Below are positions 34,633 to 43,050 of a stretch of 64,000 bases of DNA, one piece after another. The notes beneath the pieces are model-generated. The model was not told where the DNA came from. It made no database searches and worked only from the letters and a program-made list of their open reading frames with translations. The DNA lies in assembly GCF_030063145.1 (NCBI RefSeq), contig NZ_JASISM010000006.1, positions 62,001 to 126,000 of the forward strand, written 5' to 3'. The DNA comes from Cryobacterium sp. PH31-L1. Its GTDB lineage: Bacteria > Actinomycetota > Actinomycetes > Actinomycetales > Microbacteriaceae. Made by a program: the position numbers and the translations under genes. Numbering within the stretch: the first letter of the stretch is position 1; the number at the start of each line of letters is the position of its first letter.

Positions 34633-35745
34633 GTGACTTCTACGACTCCTGCCCCAGCAAAAATCACCGTGCTCGATCTCACGGCCACGTCCATCGACCT
34701 GACCAGACAAATCTGTGACATGGAGTCGGTCTCGGGCAATGAGACCGCCCTCGCCGACGCGATCGTGGCAGCGCTCGACGGTTTCGACCACCTCGAGATC
34801 ATTCGCGACGGCGACACCGTCGTCGCCCGCACCAACTTGAATCGTGCGCAGCGCGTCGTCATCGCCGGCCACATCGACACGGTGCCGCTCAACAATAATC
34901 TGCCCACCCGCTACGAGACGATCGACGGCACCGAGTATCTCTGGGGCCGCGGCACCGTCGACATGAAGGCCGGCGTGGCCGTGCAGCTGAAGCTCGCCGC
35001 AGAACTGACCGACCCCGCCGTCGACGTGACCTGGATGTGGTATGACCACGAAGAGGTCTCCGACGAGCTCAACGGCCTCGGACGCCTCGCCCGCAACCGT
35101 CCCGACTTGTTCGCCGGCGACTTCGCCATTCTCGGCGAGCCGACCAGAAGCCAGATCGAGGGCGGCTGCAACGGGAACCTGCGCGTGGAGATTCGAACCT
35201 TCGGCCTGCGCTCGCACTCCGCGCGCAGCTGGGTCGGTGAGAACGCCATTCACAAGGCCGCACCGATTCTCAACATTCTGGCCGGTTACACGGCCCGCGA
35301 GGTCGAGGTCGAGGGCCTGGTCTACCGCGAAGGGCTCAACGCGGTCGGCATCACCGGCGGCGTCGCCGGCAACATCATCCCCGACGAGTGCATGGTGCAC
35401 GTCAACTACCGCTTCGCCCCCAGCCGCAGCGCCGACGAAGCCGTCGCGCACCTGCGCGAGCTGTTCGCCGGCTACGACCTCACCGTGGTAGACCGGGCCG
35501 AGGGTGCCCGCCCCGGTCTCGACGCCCCGCTCGCCCGCGAATTCCTCAACGCCGTCGGCGGAGTGGCCACGCCCAAGTACGGCTGGACCGACGTCGCCCG
35601 CTTCTCCGCCCTCGGCGTTCCGGCCGTCAACTACGGCCCCGGCGACCCGCTCAAGGCGCACGCCGACGACGAACGCGTCGCCGTGGAAGAGATCACAGCC
35701 TGCGAAAACGGCCTGCGCGCCTGGCTGAGCGCATCCATTCGTTAA
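34633..35745 (+). CDS. dapE: Succinyl-diaminopimelate desuccinylase DapE
   Basis: Zinc-dependent M20-family amidohydrolase, 370 residues, that removes succinate from N-succinyl-LL-diaminopimelate. Metal-site motifs are visible in order: GHIDTVPLN, WGRGTVDMKAG and the YDHEEV segment with the catalytic Glu. The dimerisation domain (about 180-290) and a final GPGDP...AHADDERV segment supplying the last metal ligand follow. Start is GTG, apparently leaderless. Together with dapD next door and dapC at 27563 it covers the succinylase branch. Confidence 0.95.
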   Translation: MTSTTPAPAKITVLDLTATSIDLTRQICDMESVSGNETALADAIVAALDGFDHLEIIRDGDTVVARTNLNRAQRVVIAGHIDTVPLNNNLPTRYETIDGTEYLWGRGTVDMKAGVAVQLKLAAELTDPAVDVTWMWYDHEEVSDELNGLGRLARNRPDLFAGDFAILGEPTRSQIEGGCNGNLRVEIRTFGLRSHSARSWVGENAIHKAAPILNILAGYTAREVEVEGLVYREGLNAVGITGGVAGNIIPDECMVHVNYRFAPSRSADEAVAHLRELFAGYDLTVVDRAEGARPGLDAPLAREFLNAVGGVATPKYGWTDVARFSALGVPAVNYGPGDPLKAHADDERVAVEEITACENGLRAWLSASIR

Positions 35746-35757
35746 AGCAGAGCAGGA

Positions 35758-37005
35758 ATGACTGAGCGGATGCTCCGCCCCCGCAGCCAGACCGTCCCCC
35801 GGTCGCGCGCGCGCCGGCTGCCGCCCGCCTGGCACGCCCGCTACCGACTGACCCCGTGGTGGGGCAAGGTGTTCGCGGTCTGGGCGCTGTCACGCCTGGT
35901 CACGACCAGTCTCATCCTCGTGCTGGCGAGCGTGCAGGGCCCTAATGCGTGGACCGGCGCCAGCCCGAAATACACCGACTTCGCGACCATGTGGGACGGC
36001 CGCTGGTACAACATCGTCGCTTTCGGCGGCTACCCGAGCGTGCTGCCGGTAACCGAGACCGGGCAGATCGGCGAGAACGCCTGGGCGTTCATGCCGGGCT
36101 ACCCGGTGGTGGCCCGGCTGCTCATGGAACTGACCAATTTTCCGTGGGCGCCGGTGGCGGTTTTCGTGTCGGTCGTCTTCAGCCTCGGAACCGCCCTGCT
36201 GTTCTACCGCCTCATGGCGCGGGTGCAGTCTCCGGCGACCGCCCTGTTCTCGGTGGTGCTGTTCTGCGTTGCCCCGCTGTCACCGATTCTGCAGTTCGCC
36301 TACGCCGAGTCGATGTACCTGTTCTTTCTCACCCTCGCCCTCTACCTGCTGCTCGAGCGCCGCTACTGGCTGCTGTTCCCGGTGATCACGGTGATGGCCC
36401 TCACCCGGCCGAGCGGGCTCGCGTTAGCCCTCGCCCTCGGGCTGCACGTGATATACCGCTTCGTCACGCGCAGCCGCGACCAGTTTTCCGTCGCCGAACG
36501 GATGCTGGCGGCCTCCGTTGCCCTGTTCAGCTCGCTGATGGGACTGACCTGGCCGATCGCGGCCTGGGCGGCGACCGGCGACCTGATGGCGTACACCGAC
36601 ACCGAGCTGGCTTGGCGGGCACCGTACATCGGCTACGTGGAACTGGTTCCGTTCACGGCCTGGTTCCAGGGCGGAGTCTGGTGGCTCGGCAGTCCGTGGG
36701 GCATTGTGGTGGTCACCGCCCTCATCCTGACCTTTGGCATGCTGCTGTTCACGCCCGCTGTGCGTCGGCTCGGCGTGGACCTGCGCGTCTGGGTGGCCAG
36801 TTATGGCCTGTACCTGCTCGCCGTGTTCTTTCCGCAATCGAGCACGTTCCGGCTGCTCATGCCGATGTTTCCACTGCTGGGCGCCGCCGCGCTGCCGCGC
36901 AGCCGCATCTATCGGGTGTCGATCGTTTTGATCTTCGTGGCCGGACAATGGGGCTGGCTGCTGATCTGCTGGGGCGTCGATGGATACGACTGGACTCCGC
37001 CGTAA
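35758..37005 (+). CDS. PIG-V-like membrane mannosyltransferase
   Basis: 415 residues with a basic cytoplasmic N-terminus and roughly ten membrane helices. The first external loop holds WDGRWY (near residue 80), the acid-containing motif expected of GT-C glycosyltransferases of the PIG-V group, followed by the typical FMPGYPVV. It would transfer mannose from a polyprenyl-phosphate donor to a lipid or protein outside the membrane. It follows dapE by 12 bases and may be co-transcribed. The acceptor is unknown. Confidence 0.75.
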   Translation: MTERMLRPRSQTVPRSRARRLPPAWHARYRLTPWWGKVFAVWALSRLVTTSLILVLASVQGPNAWTGASPKYTDFATMWDGRWYNIVAFGGYPSVLPVTETGQIGENAWAFMPGYPVVARLLMELTNFPWAPVAVFVSVVFSLGTALLFYRLMARVQSPATALFSVVLFCVAPLSPILQFAYAESMYLFFLTLALYLLLERRYWLLFPVITVMALTRPSGLALALALGLHVIYRFVTRSRDQFSVAERMLAASVALFSSLMGLTWPIAAWAATGDLMAYTDTELAWRAPYIGYVELVPFTAWFQGGVWWLGSPWGIVVVTALILTFGMLLFTPAVRRLGVDLRVWVASYGLYLLAVFFPQSSTFRLLMPMFPLLGAAALPRSRIYRVSIVLIFVAGQWGWLLICWGVDGYDWTPP

Positions 37006-37098
37006 GGAGCCTGATCTGACACTGAGTCCGACCCTAATTTACGTCTTGGGCCGAGATAGTCGATAATAGGTATACAAAGACGAATGGAAGGGGAGTTC

Positions 37099-37275
37099 AT
37101 GGCGGCCATGAAGCCACGTACCGGAGACGGTCCAATGGAGGCTGTAAAAGAGGGGCGCCTGATCATCGTGCGTGTACCGCTCGAAGGTGGGGGTCGGCTC
37201 GTTGTCTCCGTCAACGACGCCGAGGCCAAGGAACTTCACGATGCACTTGCCGGGGTTGTCGCTGCGGCGAAGTAG
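37099..37275 (+). CDS. DUF3117 family small protein
   Basis: 58 residues starting MAAMKPRTGDGPMEAVKEGR, the conserved signature of DUF3117, a short actinobacterial family of unknown function. The ATG at 37099 is chosen over 37084 because the purine-rich ribosome-binding site GGAAGGGGAG (about 37087-37095) lies between them. Two beta strands (LIIVRVPLEGGGRLVVSVN) and a helix are predicted. A very stable hairpin follows. Confidence 0.9.
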   Translation: MAAMKPRTGDGPMEAVKEGRLIIVRVPLEGGGRLVVSVNDAEAKELHDALAGVVAAAK

Positions 37276-37294
37276 CCTCGTGTTCCTATAGTTA

Positions 37295-37341
37295 ATACAT
37301 CAGAACGGCCGCGCAGTGACTGCGCGGCCGTTCTGATGTAT
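37295..37341. terminator. Perfect 21-bp inverted repeat terminator
   Basis: Bases 37295-37315 and 37321-37341 are exact reverse complements around a 5-base loop (GTGAC). The arms start ATACATCAGAACGG. It lies between the stops of the convergent DUF3117 and methyltransferase genes and probably serves both strands. Confidence 0.85.
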
Positions 37342-37352
37342 CCGGGAACGTT

Positions 37353-37985
37353 CTAGGCGCGCAGCTTGGTGATCTGCAGCAGCCCGTCTCCGACCGGGGA
37401 CAGCGCGCTGATCACGGCGCTCGACGCGGCGATCTCGGTCAGCAGGGTGCGGAACCCGGTCGCGACATCGTCGCGCTGGGCCGGGTCGGCCACCCGTCCC
37501 CGCCAGAGAGCGTGTGCGACGAGCACCGTACCGCCCGGACGAGCCAAGCGCAGTCCGTGTTCGACGTACTCGATGACCGACTGCGGGTCGGCGTCAATGA
37601 ACACAATGTCGTAAGAATTCTCGTTCATGCGCGGCAGAACCTCGCCGGCCTTGCCCGTGATGAGGCGCACCCGGTTCGCCGGAATCTTCGCTTCGGTGAA
37701 GTTCGCCTTCGCGTGCTGCAGGTGGTCGACCTCGGTATCGATCGAGGTGAGGGTTGCGCCGGGAGCTCCGGTCAGTAGCCAGATCCCCGAAACTCCGGCC
37801 CCGGTGCCGACCTCGAGGATGCTACGTGCCCCGGTGGCCGCCGCCAGAACGGCCGATTGCGCTCCGACGGAGGGCGCGATGGCATCGATCCCCAACTCGA
37901 GGGATTGCTGGCGCGCCCTAGCGATAGCTTCGGACTCCACGACACAGTCGTCGGAGAATTTCCAGTTCAGTTCAATGTCAGACAC
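37353..37985 (-). CDS. SAM-dependent O-methyltransferase
   Basis: 210 residues of the class I, methyltransferase_3 (catechol O-methyltransferase-like) family. The SAM-binding glycine motif is ILEVGTGAGVSG near residues 55-66, and DIVFIDADPQS near 123 is the acidic metal/substrate segment. Start is GTG with GGAG seven bases upstream. Similar genes are found beside tatB in actinobacteria, as here (divergent, 87 bases apart). The substrate is not known. Confidence 0.88.
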   Translation of the reverse strand: MSDIELNWKFSDDCVVESEAIARARQQSLELGIDAIAPSVGAQSAVLAAATGARSILEVGTGAGVSGIWLLTGAPGATLTSIDTEVDHLQHAKANFTEAKIPANRVRLITGKAGEVLPRMNENSYDIVFIDADPQSVIEYVEHGLRLARPGGTVLVAHALWRGRVADPAQRDDVATGFRTLLTEIAASSAVISALSPVGDGLLQITKLRA

Positions 37986-38060
37986 AAATAACTCCAGTAG
38001 ATGATTAGGTCAAGACTAGGGCCGGGGCGCGTGTGGTCTGTGGATGCCTCGCCGGGCAGT

Positions 38061-38066
38061 TACTCT
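38061..38066 (+). promoter_or_regulatory. Candidate -10 element of tatB
   Basis: TACTCT is followed by six bases (AAGGAC) and then the tatB ATG. The intervening AAGGA could also act as a ribosome-binding site, so a leaderless transcript is only one reading. Confidence 0.45.
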
Positions 38067-38072
38067 AAGGAC

Positions 38073-38462
38073 ATGTTTGGGCTGACGTTCGAGAAGATTC
38101 TTCTGATCGGGATCATCGCTGTCTTTTTGCTCGGGCCCGACAAGCTACCGCACTATGCCGCGCAGCTCGCTCGCCTCGTGCGCCAGTTGCGCGATATGGC
38201 TAACGGTGCCAAGGACCGCATGCGCGATGAAATGGGTCCGGAGTTCGACGATCTGGACTGGAAAAAACTAGACCCGCGCCAGTATGACCCGCGCCGCATC
38301 ATCCGGGAAGCCCTCGCCGACGAGGACCCGTTCAAGGACCAGTCCGCTACGATTTCTCGCGCCGAACCGAACCCGGAGGGCGCCTACCTCAAACGTAAAC
38401 GGGCACGGGAAGCGGCCCTCGCCGCGCTCGAACCGGCACCGTTCGATACTGAGGCCACCTAA
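38073..38462 (+). CDS. tatB: Twin-arginine translocase subunit TatB
   Basis: 129 residues. A single N-terminal helix (FEKILLIGIIAVFLLGPDKLP, shown here for residues 6-22 onwards) ends in the Gly-Pro hinge, followed by an amphipathic helix (YAAQLARLVRQLRDMANGAK) and a charged tail, the TatB layout. TatB recognises folded Tat substrates such as EfeB in this window. The ATG at 38073 removes a 24-residue extension that lacks any signal. tatA and tatC are not in the window. Confidence 0.9.
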   Translation: MFGLTFEKILLIGIIAVFLLGPDKLPHYAAQLARLVRQLRDMANGAKDRMRDEMGPEFDDLDWKKLDPRQYDPRRIIREALADEDPFKDQSATISRAEPNPEGAYLKRKRAREAALAALEPAPFDTEAT

Positions 38463-38485
38463 AGCCCATTCGCAAAGGAGATTCG

Positions 38486-39310
38486 ATGTCGAAAAGCCCC
38501 CCGCAAATTGTGCGCGTCAAGAAGAAGCCCTACGAGGCCGAACTGGCCCGATTGCAGGCCGAATTGGTCACCATGCAGCAATGGGTGAAGTTATCAGGTG
38601 CCCGGGTGGTGGTGATTTTCGAGGGCCGCGATGCCGCAGGCAAGGGATCGGCGATCAAGCGCATTACCCAGTATCTCAATCCGCGTGTTGCGCGCGTGGT
38701 AGCCCTGCCGATGCCCACCGAACGCCAGCGCGGCCAGTGGTATTTTCAGCGATACATCGAACACCTGCCGAGTAACGGCGAGATCGTGCTGATGGACCGC
38801 TCCTGGTACAACCGGGCGGGCGTCGAACGGGTCATGGGCTACTGCACGAGTGACGAATACCGTCGGTTTCTGCACCAGGCGCCCCTATTCGAGCGGATGC
38901 TGGTCGAAGACGGAATCCTGCTGGTCAAATACTGGTTCTCGGTGTCCGACCAGGAGCAGGAACGCCGTTTTCGTTCCCGTCTGAAGGATCCGATGCGCCG
39001 CTGGAAGCTGTCTGAAACCGATGTGCTATCGATCACCAAGTGGGTGGACTACTCCAAGGCGAAAGACGAGATGTTCGTGCACACCGACATTGCCGAGGCG
39101 CCCTGGTGGGTGGTGGAGAGCGAGGACAAGCGGTCCAGCCGACTGAACGTGATCAGCCATCTGCTCTCGCTGGTGCCGTACGAGAAAACCGACCCGCCCA
39201 AGGTTCGCATTCCGCCGCGCCCGCCGGCCTCCGACTATGAGCGACCGCCGCGCGAGCTGAACCACCAGGTTCCCGACCACGCGGCGACGCTGGCCAAGCC
39301 GGAGGAATAG
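38486..39310 (+). CDS. ppk2: Polyphosphate kinase 2
   Basis: PPK2-family kinase, 274 residues, using polyphosphate to phosphorylate nucleotides. Walker A is GRDAAGKGS at 47-55 and Walker B/lid region MDRSWYNRAG at about 102-111; the LPMPTERQRGQWYFQRY segment is diagnostic. Single-domain length fits class I or III enzymes. AAAGGAG lies upstream of the ATG. It follows tatB by 23 bases and may be in its operon. The preferred nucleotide cannot be stated from sequence. Confidence 0.93.
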   Translation: MSKSPPQIVRVKKKPYEAELARLQAELVTMQQWVKLSGARVVVIFEGRDAAGKGSAIKRITQYLNPRVARVVALPMPTERQRGQWYFQRYIEHLPSNGEIVLMDRSWYNRAGVERVMGYCTSDEYRRFLHQAPLFERMLVEDGILLVKYWFSVSDQEQERRFRSRLKDPMRRWKLSETDVLSITKWVDYSKAKDEMFVHTDIAEAPWWVVESEDKRSSRLNVISHLLSLVPYEKTDPPKVRIPPRPPASDYERPPRELNHQVPDHAATLAKPEE

Positions 39311-39313
39311 GTT

Positions 39314-40480
39314 TCAGCGGGGCGTGAGCCCGAGGCTGAGCCCGGCGAGCCCCCGCGCGCGGGTCTTCATGCTGCGGGCGAGCGCCAGAATAGCGCGGGC
39401 TGCGGGGTCGTCGGGGGCGCCGAGCACAACCGGCAGCCCGTCGTCCCCGCCGCTGCGCAGGGCCAGGCTCAACGGCACCTGGGCGAGCACGGGTACCGGC
39501 ACGTCCTGCCCGACCGAAAGTCGCCGAGCGACCTCGGCGCCGCCGCCGGAACCGAACAGCTCGAGCCGACTGCCGTCGGGCTGCACCAGGGCGGACATGT
39601 TCTCTATCACGCCGTAGACGCTTTGCCCGGTCTGGCGCGCCACGATCCCGCTGCGCTCCGCCACATCCGCCGCCGCCGCCTGCGGGGTGGTGACAACGAT
39701 GACCTCGGCGTGGGGGAGCAGCTGGCCGACCGTGATGGCGACGTCGCCGGTACCGGGCGGCAAGTCGAGCAGCAGCACGTCGAGGTCGCCGAAGTACACG
39801 TCGGTGAGAAACTGCTTGATCGTTCGGTGCAGCATCGGTCCGCGCCACGCGACTGCGGCCGACTTGTCATCGATGAACATGCCGATCGAAATGACCTTCA
39901 CCTCGTGCGCGATCGGCGGCAGAATCATATCGCCGACTTGGGTCGGCTTCACGGCGAGTCCGTCGTGCACGAGGCCGAGCAGGCCGGGAATGCTGAAGCC
40001 GTGCACGTCGGCATCCACGATGCCCACCCGCAGTCCTTCGCCGGCCAGGGCCACCGCCAGGTTCGCGGTGACGGTGGACTTGCCCACGCCGCCCTTACCG
40101 CTCGTGATCGCATAGACCCGGGTGAGGGACTCCGGGCCGAACTGCACGCTGCGTTCCACCTGCCCGCCGCGCAGCTTCTCGGTGAGCGCGGTGCGCTGCT
40201 CACGGGTCATGATCGCCACCTCCACGCTCGCCAGGCCGACCCCAACCACCGACTCGGCGGCGGCCAGAACATCGCTCTCAATGCGCGCAGCGGCCGGACA
40301 ACCAGCAATGGTCAAGCGGATGCCGACGCTCACCCGCCCGGTCTCGCTCACCGCCACCCCCGACACCATGTCGAGGTCGGTGATGGGTTTGCGAATCTCG
40401 GGGTCGGTCACTCCGGCCAAGGCGGTGAAAACGCGGGCGCGGATGCTGTCGGGTGTTGAACTCAGTGGGGCAGGAGTCAT
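39314..40480 (-). CDS. mrp: Mrp/ApbC-type P-loop ATPase lacking the CxxC motif
   Basis: 388 residues. An N-terminal DUF59/MIP18 domain (about 12-95) is followed by the Mrp ATPase with the deviant Walker A GKGGVGKST at 128-136, and ENMSALVQPDG and FGSGGGAEVA later. Mrp proteins act as iron-sulphur cluster carriers. The CxxC pair that usually follows ENMS is absent here, so cluster binding must differ or be absent; other actinobacterial homologues may share this. Start overlaps the DUF1003 gene stop by ATGA. Confidence 0.9.
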   Translation of the reverse strand: MTPAPLSSTPDSIRARVFTALAGVTDPEIRKPITDLDMVSGVAVSETGRVSVGIRLTIAGCPAAARIESDVLAAAESVVGVGLASVEVAIMTREQRTALTEKLRGGQVERSVQFGPESLTRVYAITSGKGGVGKSTVTANLAVALAGEGLRVGIVDADVHGFSIPGLLGLVHDGLAVKPTQVGDMILPPIAHEVKVISIGMFIDDKSAAVAWRGPMLHRTIKQFLTDVYFGDLDVLLLDLPPGTGDVAITVGQLLPHAEVIVVTTPQAAAADVAERSGIVARQTGQSVYGVIENMSALVQPDGSRLELFGSGGGAEVARRLSVGQDVPVPVLAQVPLSLALRSGGDDGLPVVLGAPDDPAARAILALARSMKTRARGLAGLSLGLTPR

Positions 40481-41034
40481 GCTGTGGGGCGGCTTTCGTT
40501 GGTGCTGTCGGAGTCTGTAGGTTCGTCCAGGTGACCGCGCTCCTCCAAATGCTCGAGCAACGTACGCAATTCGGCGCGAATGAAATCCTTCGAGGCCATG
40601 TCCTTGATCGCGATGCGCAGGGCCACGACCTCGCGGGCGAGGTACTCGGTGTCGGCGAGGGTGCGTTCGGCCCGCTGCCGGTCCTGTTCGAACTGCACCC
40701 GGTCGCGGTCATCCTGACGGTTCTGCGCCAGCAGGATCATCGGCGCGGCGTAGGAGGCTTGCATAGACAAAACCAGGGTCAGCGCGATGAACCCGAGCGC
40801 GACGGAGTCGAAGCGCCAGTCGACCGGAGCGAGGGTATTCCACGAGATCCAGGCAACGGCGAACAGGGTGAGCCCGAGCAGAAACCACGGGGTGCCCATG
40901 CCGCGGGCGATCGCCTCGGTGAAGCGGCCGAACCGATCCCGGCTGTGTCCGCTCCGATTCAACCCAACGATGTTGCTCGTACGCAGGCCCTTGGGGGCGT
41001 CCAGGCGCAGGTCGGCGCGGTTATTGCGGGCCAC
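40477..41034 (-). CDS. DUF1003 family membrane protein
   Basis: 185 residues. A polar N-terminus (LRLDAPKGLR) is followed by two membrane helices (about residues 53-71 and 83-102) and a long charged helical C-terminus likely to form a coiled coil (DRDRVQFEQDRQRAERTLADT). This is the DUF1003 arrangement; function is unknown. Start GTG lies within the last 14 bases of the MgtE-N gene and the stop overlaps mrp, making a three-gene operon mgtE-like, DUF1003, mrp. Confidence 0.88.
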   Translation of the reverse strand: MARNNRADLRLDAPKGLRTSNIVGLNRSGHSRDRFGRFTEAIARGMGTPWFLLGLTLFAVAWISWNTLAPVDWRFDSVALGFIALTLVLSMQASYAAPMILLAQNRQDDRDRVQFEQDRQRAERTLADTEYLAREVVALRIAIKDMASKDFIRAELRTLLEHLEERGHLDEPTDSDSTNESRPTA

Positions 41035-42352
41035 GAGCTGTCCTTTGCGCTCCGGGCAGCGGAATACTGCCGGTTCTCAGCTCGCTGCGGGCAGCGGCCC
41101 GGCGGCGCACATCATCATTGCCGTCGTGGCTGCGCCAGTCGTCGGGCAGCAAATAGTCGAGCACGTCATCAATCGTCACCACCCCGACCAGTCGGTAGTT
41201 CTCGTCGACCACGGGCACCGACACGAGGTCGTAGCTCGCCAGAATACGGCTCACTTCGGCGGCGGACGTGTCGGCGGTGACCGGGTCGAGTCCGGCGTCG
41301 AGCAGCGTGCCGAGGCGTTCGTGGGGCGGGTAGCGCAGCATCCGCTGAAAATGCACCATGCCCAGAAAACGACCCGTGGGCGCTTCGTAGGGCGGCAGAG
41401 TAACGCAGATCGCCGCGCCGAGCGCCGGGGCCAGGTCGTGCCGACGGATGCGCGCGAGCCCTTCGGCGACGGTGGCGTCGGCTGAAACGATGATCGGTTC
41501 GGTCGTCATGAGCCCACCCGCGGTGTCGGGGGCGTAGGAGAGCAGAAAGCGAACGTCTTCGGCCTCTTCGGGCTCCATCAGGTCGAGCAGCTGCTCGCCG
41601 CGCTCCTCTGGCAGTTGGGCGATCAGGTCGGCCGCGTCGTCGGGCTGCATCTGGTCGAGCACGTCGGCGGCGCGGGCGTCGCCGAGGCTGGTCAGAATGC
41701 CGACCTGGTCGGTTTCGGGCATCTCCTCGAGCACATCGGCGAGGCGATCGTCCGGCAGCTCACCGGCCACTTCGAACATGCGCTCGCGCGGCAGATCGAG
41801 CAGGGTGTTGGCAAGGTCGGCGGGCTTGAGGTCGGAGTAGGTCGCGATGAGGTGCTCGGCGGATTGCGCCTGGCCCTTGGTTTCTTTTTCACGTACCTCG
41901 GCCCAGGTGGCAAAGGTCGTGACGCCCTTGACGAAGGGTGAGGCGCTGGTTTTGGGGCGGCGCACGAACAGTTGGCTGATGGCCCAGTCCGCCTCCGTGC
42001 CCTCCTTGATCGCGACGTCTTCAATGGTGGCTTCGCCGGAACCGTCGGTGAAGAGCACCTTGCGTCCGAGCAATTCGGCGATGACACGCACCTCGCCGCC
42101 GCGCTGTTCGTAGCGGCGCACGTTGATCAGGCCGGTGGTGATGATCTGGCCGCTGCCGATGCTGGTGACCCGGTTGATCGACACGAATACGCGGCGTTTG
42201 CCCGGGATCTCCACGATCAGGCCGACGACGCTGGGCGGGTCGTTTTTTCGATACACCACGAGAACATCGCGCACCTTGCCCACGCGGTCGCCCGCGGGGT
42301 CGAAAACGGTGCACCCGGCCAGTCGGGCAACGAAAACTCTGGTGGCACTCAC
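41021..42352 (-). CDS. PRC-barrel, MgtE N-terminal and CBS domain protein without a channel
   Basis: 443 residues from the GTG at 42352. The N-terminal quarter has PRC-barrel-like strands (GKVRDVLVVYRKNDPPSVVG), then the MgtE intracellular N domain with its helical repeats (LLDLPRERMFEVAGELPDDR, MPETDQVGILTSLGDAR), then two CBS motifs (VSADATVAEGLARIRRHD, then VPVVDENYRLVGVVTIDDVL). The MgtE membrane channel domain is missing, so it is a soluble sensor-like protein, not a magnesium channel by itself. An upstream ATG at 42469 overlaps the divergent gene and is unlikely. Confidence 0.85.
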   Translation of the reverse strand: MSATRVFVARLAGCTVFDPAGDRVGKVRDVLVVYRKNDPPSVVGLIVEIPGKRRVFVSINRVTSIGSGQIITTGLINVRRYEQRGGEVRVIAELLGRKVLFTDGSGEATIEDVAIKEGTEADWAISQLFVRRPKTSASPFVKGVTTFATWAEVREKETKGQAQSAEHLIATYSDLKPADLANTLLDLPRERMFEVAGELPDDRLADVLEEMPETDQVGILTSLGDARAADVLDQMQPDDAADLIAQLPEERGEQLLDLMEPEEAEDVRFLLSYAPDTAGGLMTTEPIIVSADATVAEGLARIRRHDLAPALGAAICVTLPPYEAPTGRFLGMVHFQRMLRYPPHERLGTLLDAGLDPVTADTSAAEVSRILASYDLVSVPVVDENYRLVGVVTIDDVLDYLLPDDWRSHDGNDDVRRRAAARSELRTGSIPLPGAQRTARGPQ

Positions 42353-42358
42353 ACTATA

Positions 42359-42364
42359 AATGTA
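42359..42364 (-). promoter_or_regulatory. Candidate -10 element of the MgtE-N/CBS gene
   Basis: On the minus strand TACATT is followed by TATAGT and then directly by the GTG start, so a -10 box sits six bases before the start codon and no ribosome-binding site is visible. This suggests a leaderless mRNA. Confidence 0.45.
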
Positions 42365-42461
42365 GGCCACTGGACTGACTTTGGTGGCCCGGCACGGAGG
42401 GTTCCTTTTCGCTGAACGACCACTCAGCCCCGCAGCCGGGCCGTCATGAAAGAATGGGGCC

Positions 42462-42980
42462 ATGAGCAATCAGAGCCTTTTCTCCCGACGCCGCCCGGTG
42501 CTGCCCCCCGTGTTGCCGCGCGGGCAGGTGCTCGCCACCTACAGCACGTACGCTGATGCGCAGGCCGCGGTCGACACTCTCGCGAAGGCCGATTTTCCGG
42601 TGAAACAGCTCTCGATCGTGGGCAACGACCTCAAAAGTGTTGAGCGGGTGACCGGCAAACTGACCTACGGCCGGGTCGCGCTCGCGGGGGCGGCATCCGG
42701 TGCCTGGCTCGGAATCTTCTTCGGCATCCTGTTCTTTCTGTTCTCGCCCACCGGATCGAGCCTGCCGTTCGTGTTTGCCGCGCTCATCATGGGTGCCGGG
42801 TTCGGCATGCTGCTCGGAATCGCGAGCTACGCCATCAACCGGCGCCGTCGCGACTTCACGTCGACCATGCAGGTGATCGCGACCAGCTACCAGATCATCG
42901 TTGACCCCGAGTTGGTGCACCGTGCCCGCAACCTGCTGGGCGAAGAGCCGCCGGCACCCTTCACAACCCCGTCCGACTAG
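42462..42980 (+). CDS. General stress protein 17M-like membrane protein
   Basis: 172 residues. An N-terminal domain (ATYSTYADAQAAVDTLAKAD, then LSIVGNDLKSVERV) matches the general stress protein 17M-type fold. Two membrane helices (about 76-98 and 103-124) and a C-terminal cytoplasmic segment follow. It is divergent from the MgtE-N gene, 109 bases apart. The role is unproven; homologues are linked to general stress. A long hairpin separates it from pepP. Confidence 0.8.
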   Translation: MSNQSLFSRRRPVLPPVLPRGQVLATYSTYADAQAAVDTLAKADFPVKQLSIVGNDLKSVERVTGKLTYGRVALAGAASGAWLGIFFGILFFLFSPTGSSLPFVFAALIMGAGFGMLLGIASYAINRRRRDFTSTMQVIATSYQIIVDPELVHRARNLLGEEPPAPFTTPSD

Positions 42981-42986
42981 TCACCC

Positions 42987-43043
42987 GAGAGCGCAAGAAG
43001 TGCCCGATTGAGATTCTCAAACGGGCACTCTTTGCGCTCTCGC
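42987..43043. terminator. Bidirectional terminator between the stress-protein gene and pepP
   Basis: CGAGAGCGCAAGAAGTGCCCG pairs with CGGGCACTCTTTGCGCTCTCG with one mismatch around a 15-base loop; the arms are given here as 21-base spans 42987-43007 and 43023-43043. It lies between two convergent stops. Confidence 0.8.
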
Positions 43044-43050
43044 GAACCGG

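Noticed and set aside
42353..42469. Longer N-terminus for the MgtE-N/CBS gene
   Set aside because: It would overlap the divergent gene's start, and the extension is not family-like; the GTG at 42352 has a -10-like box six bases upstream.
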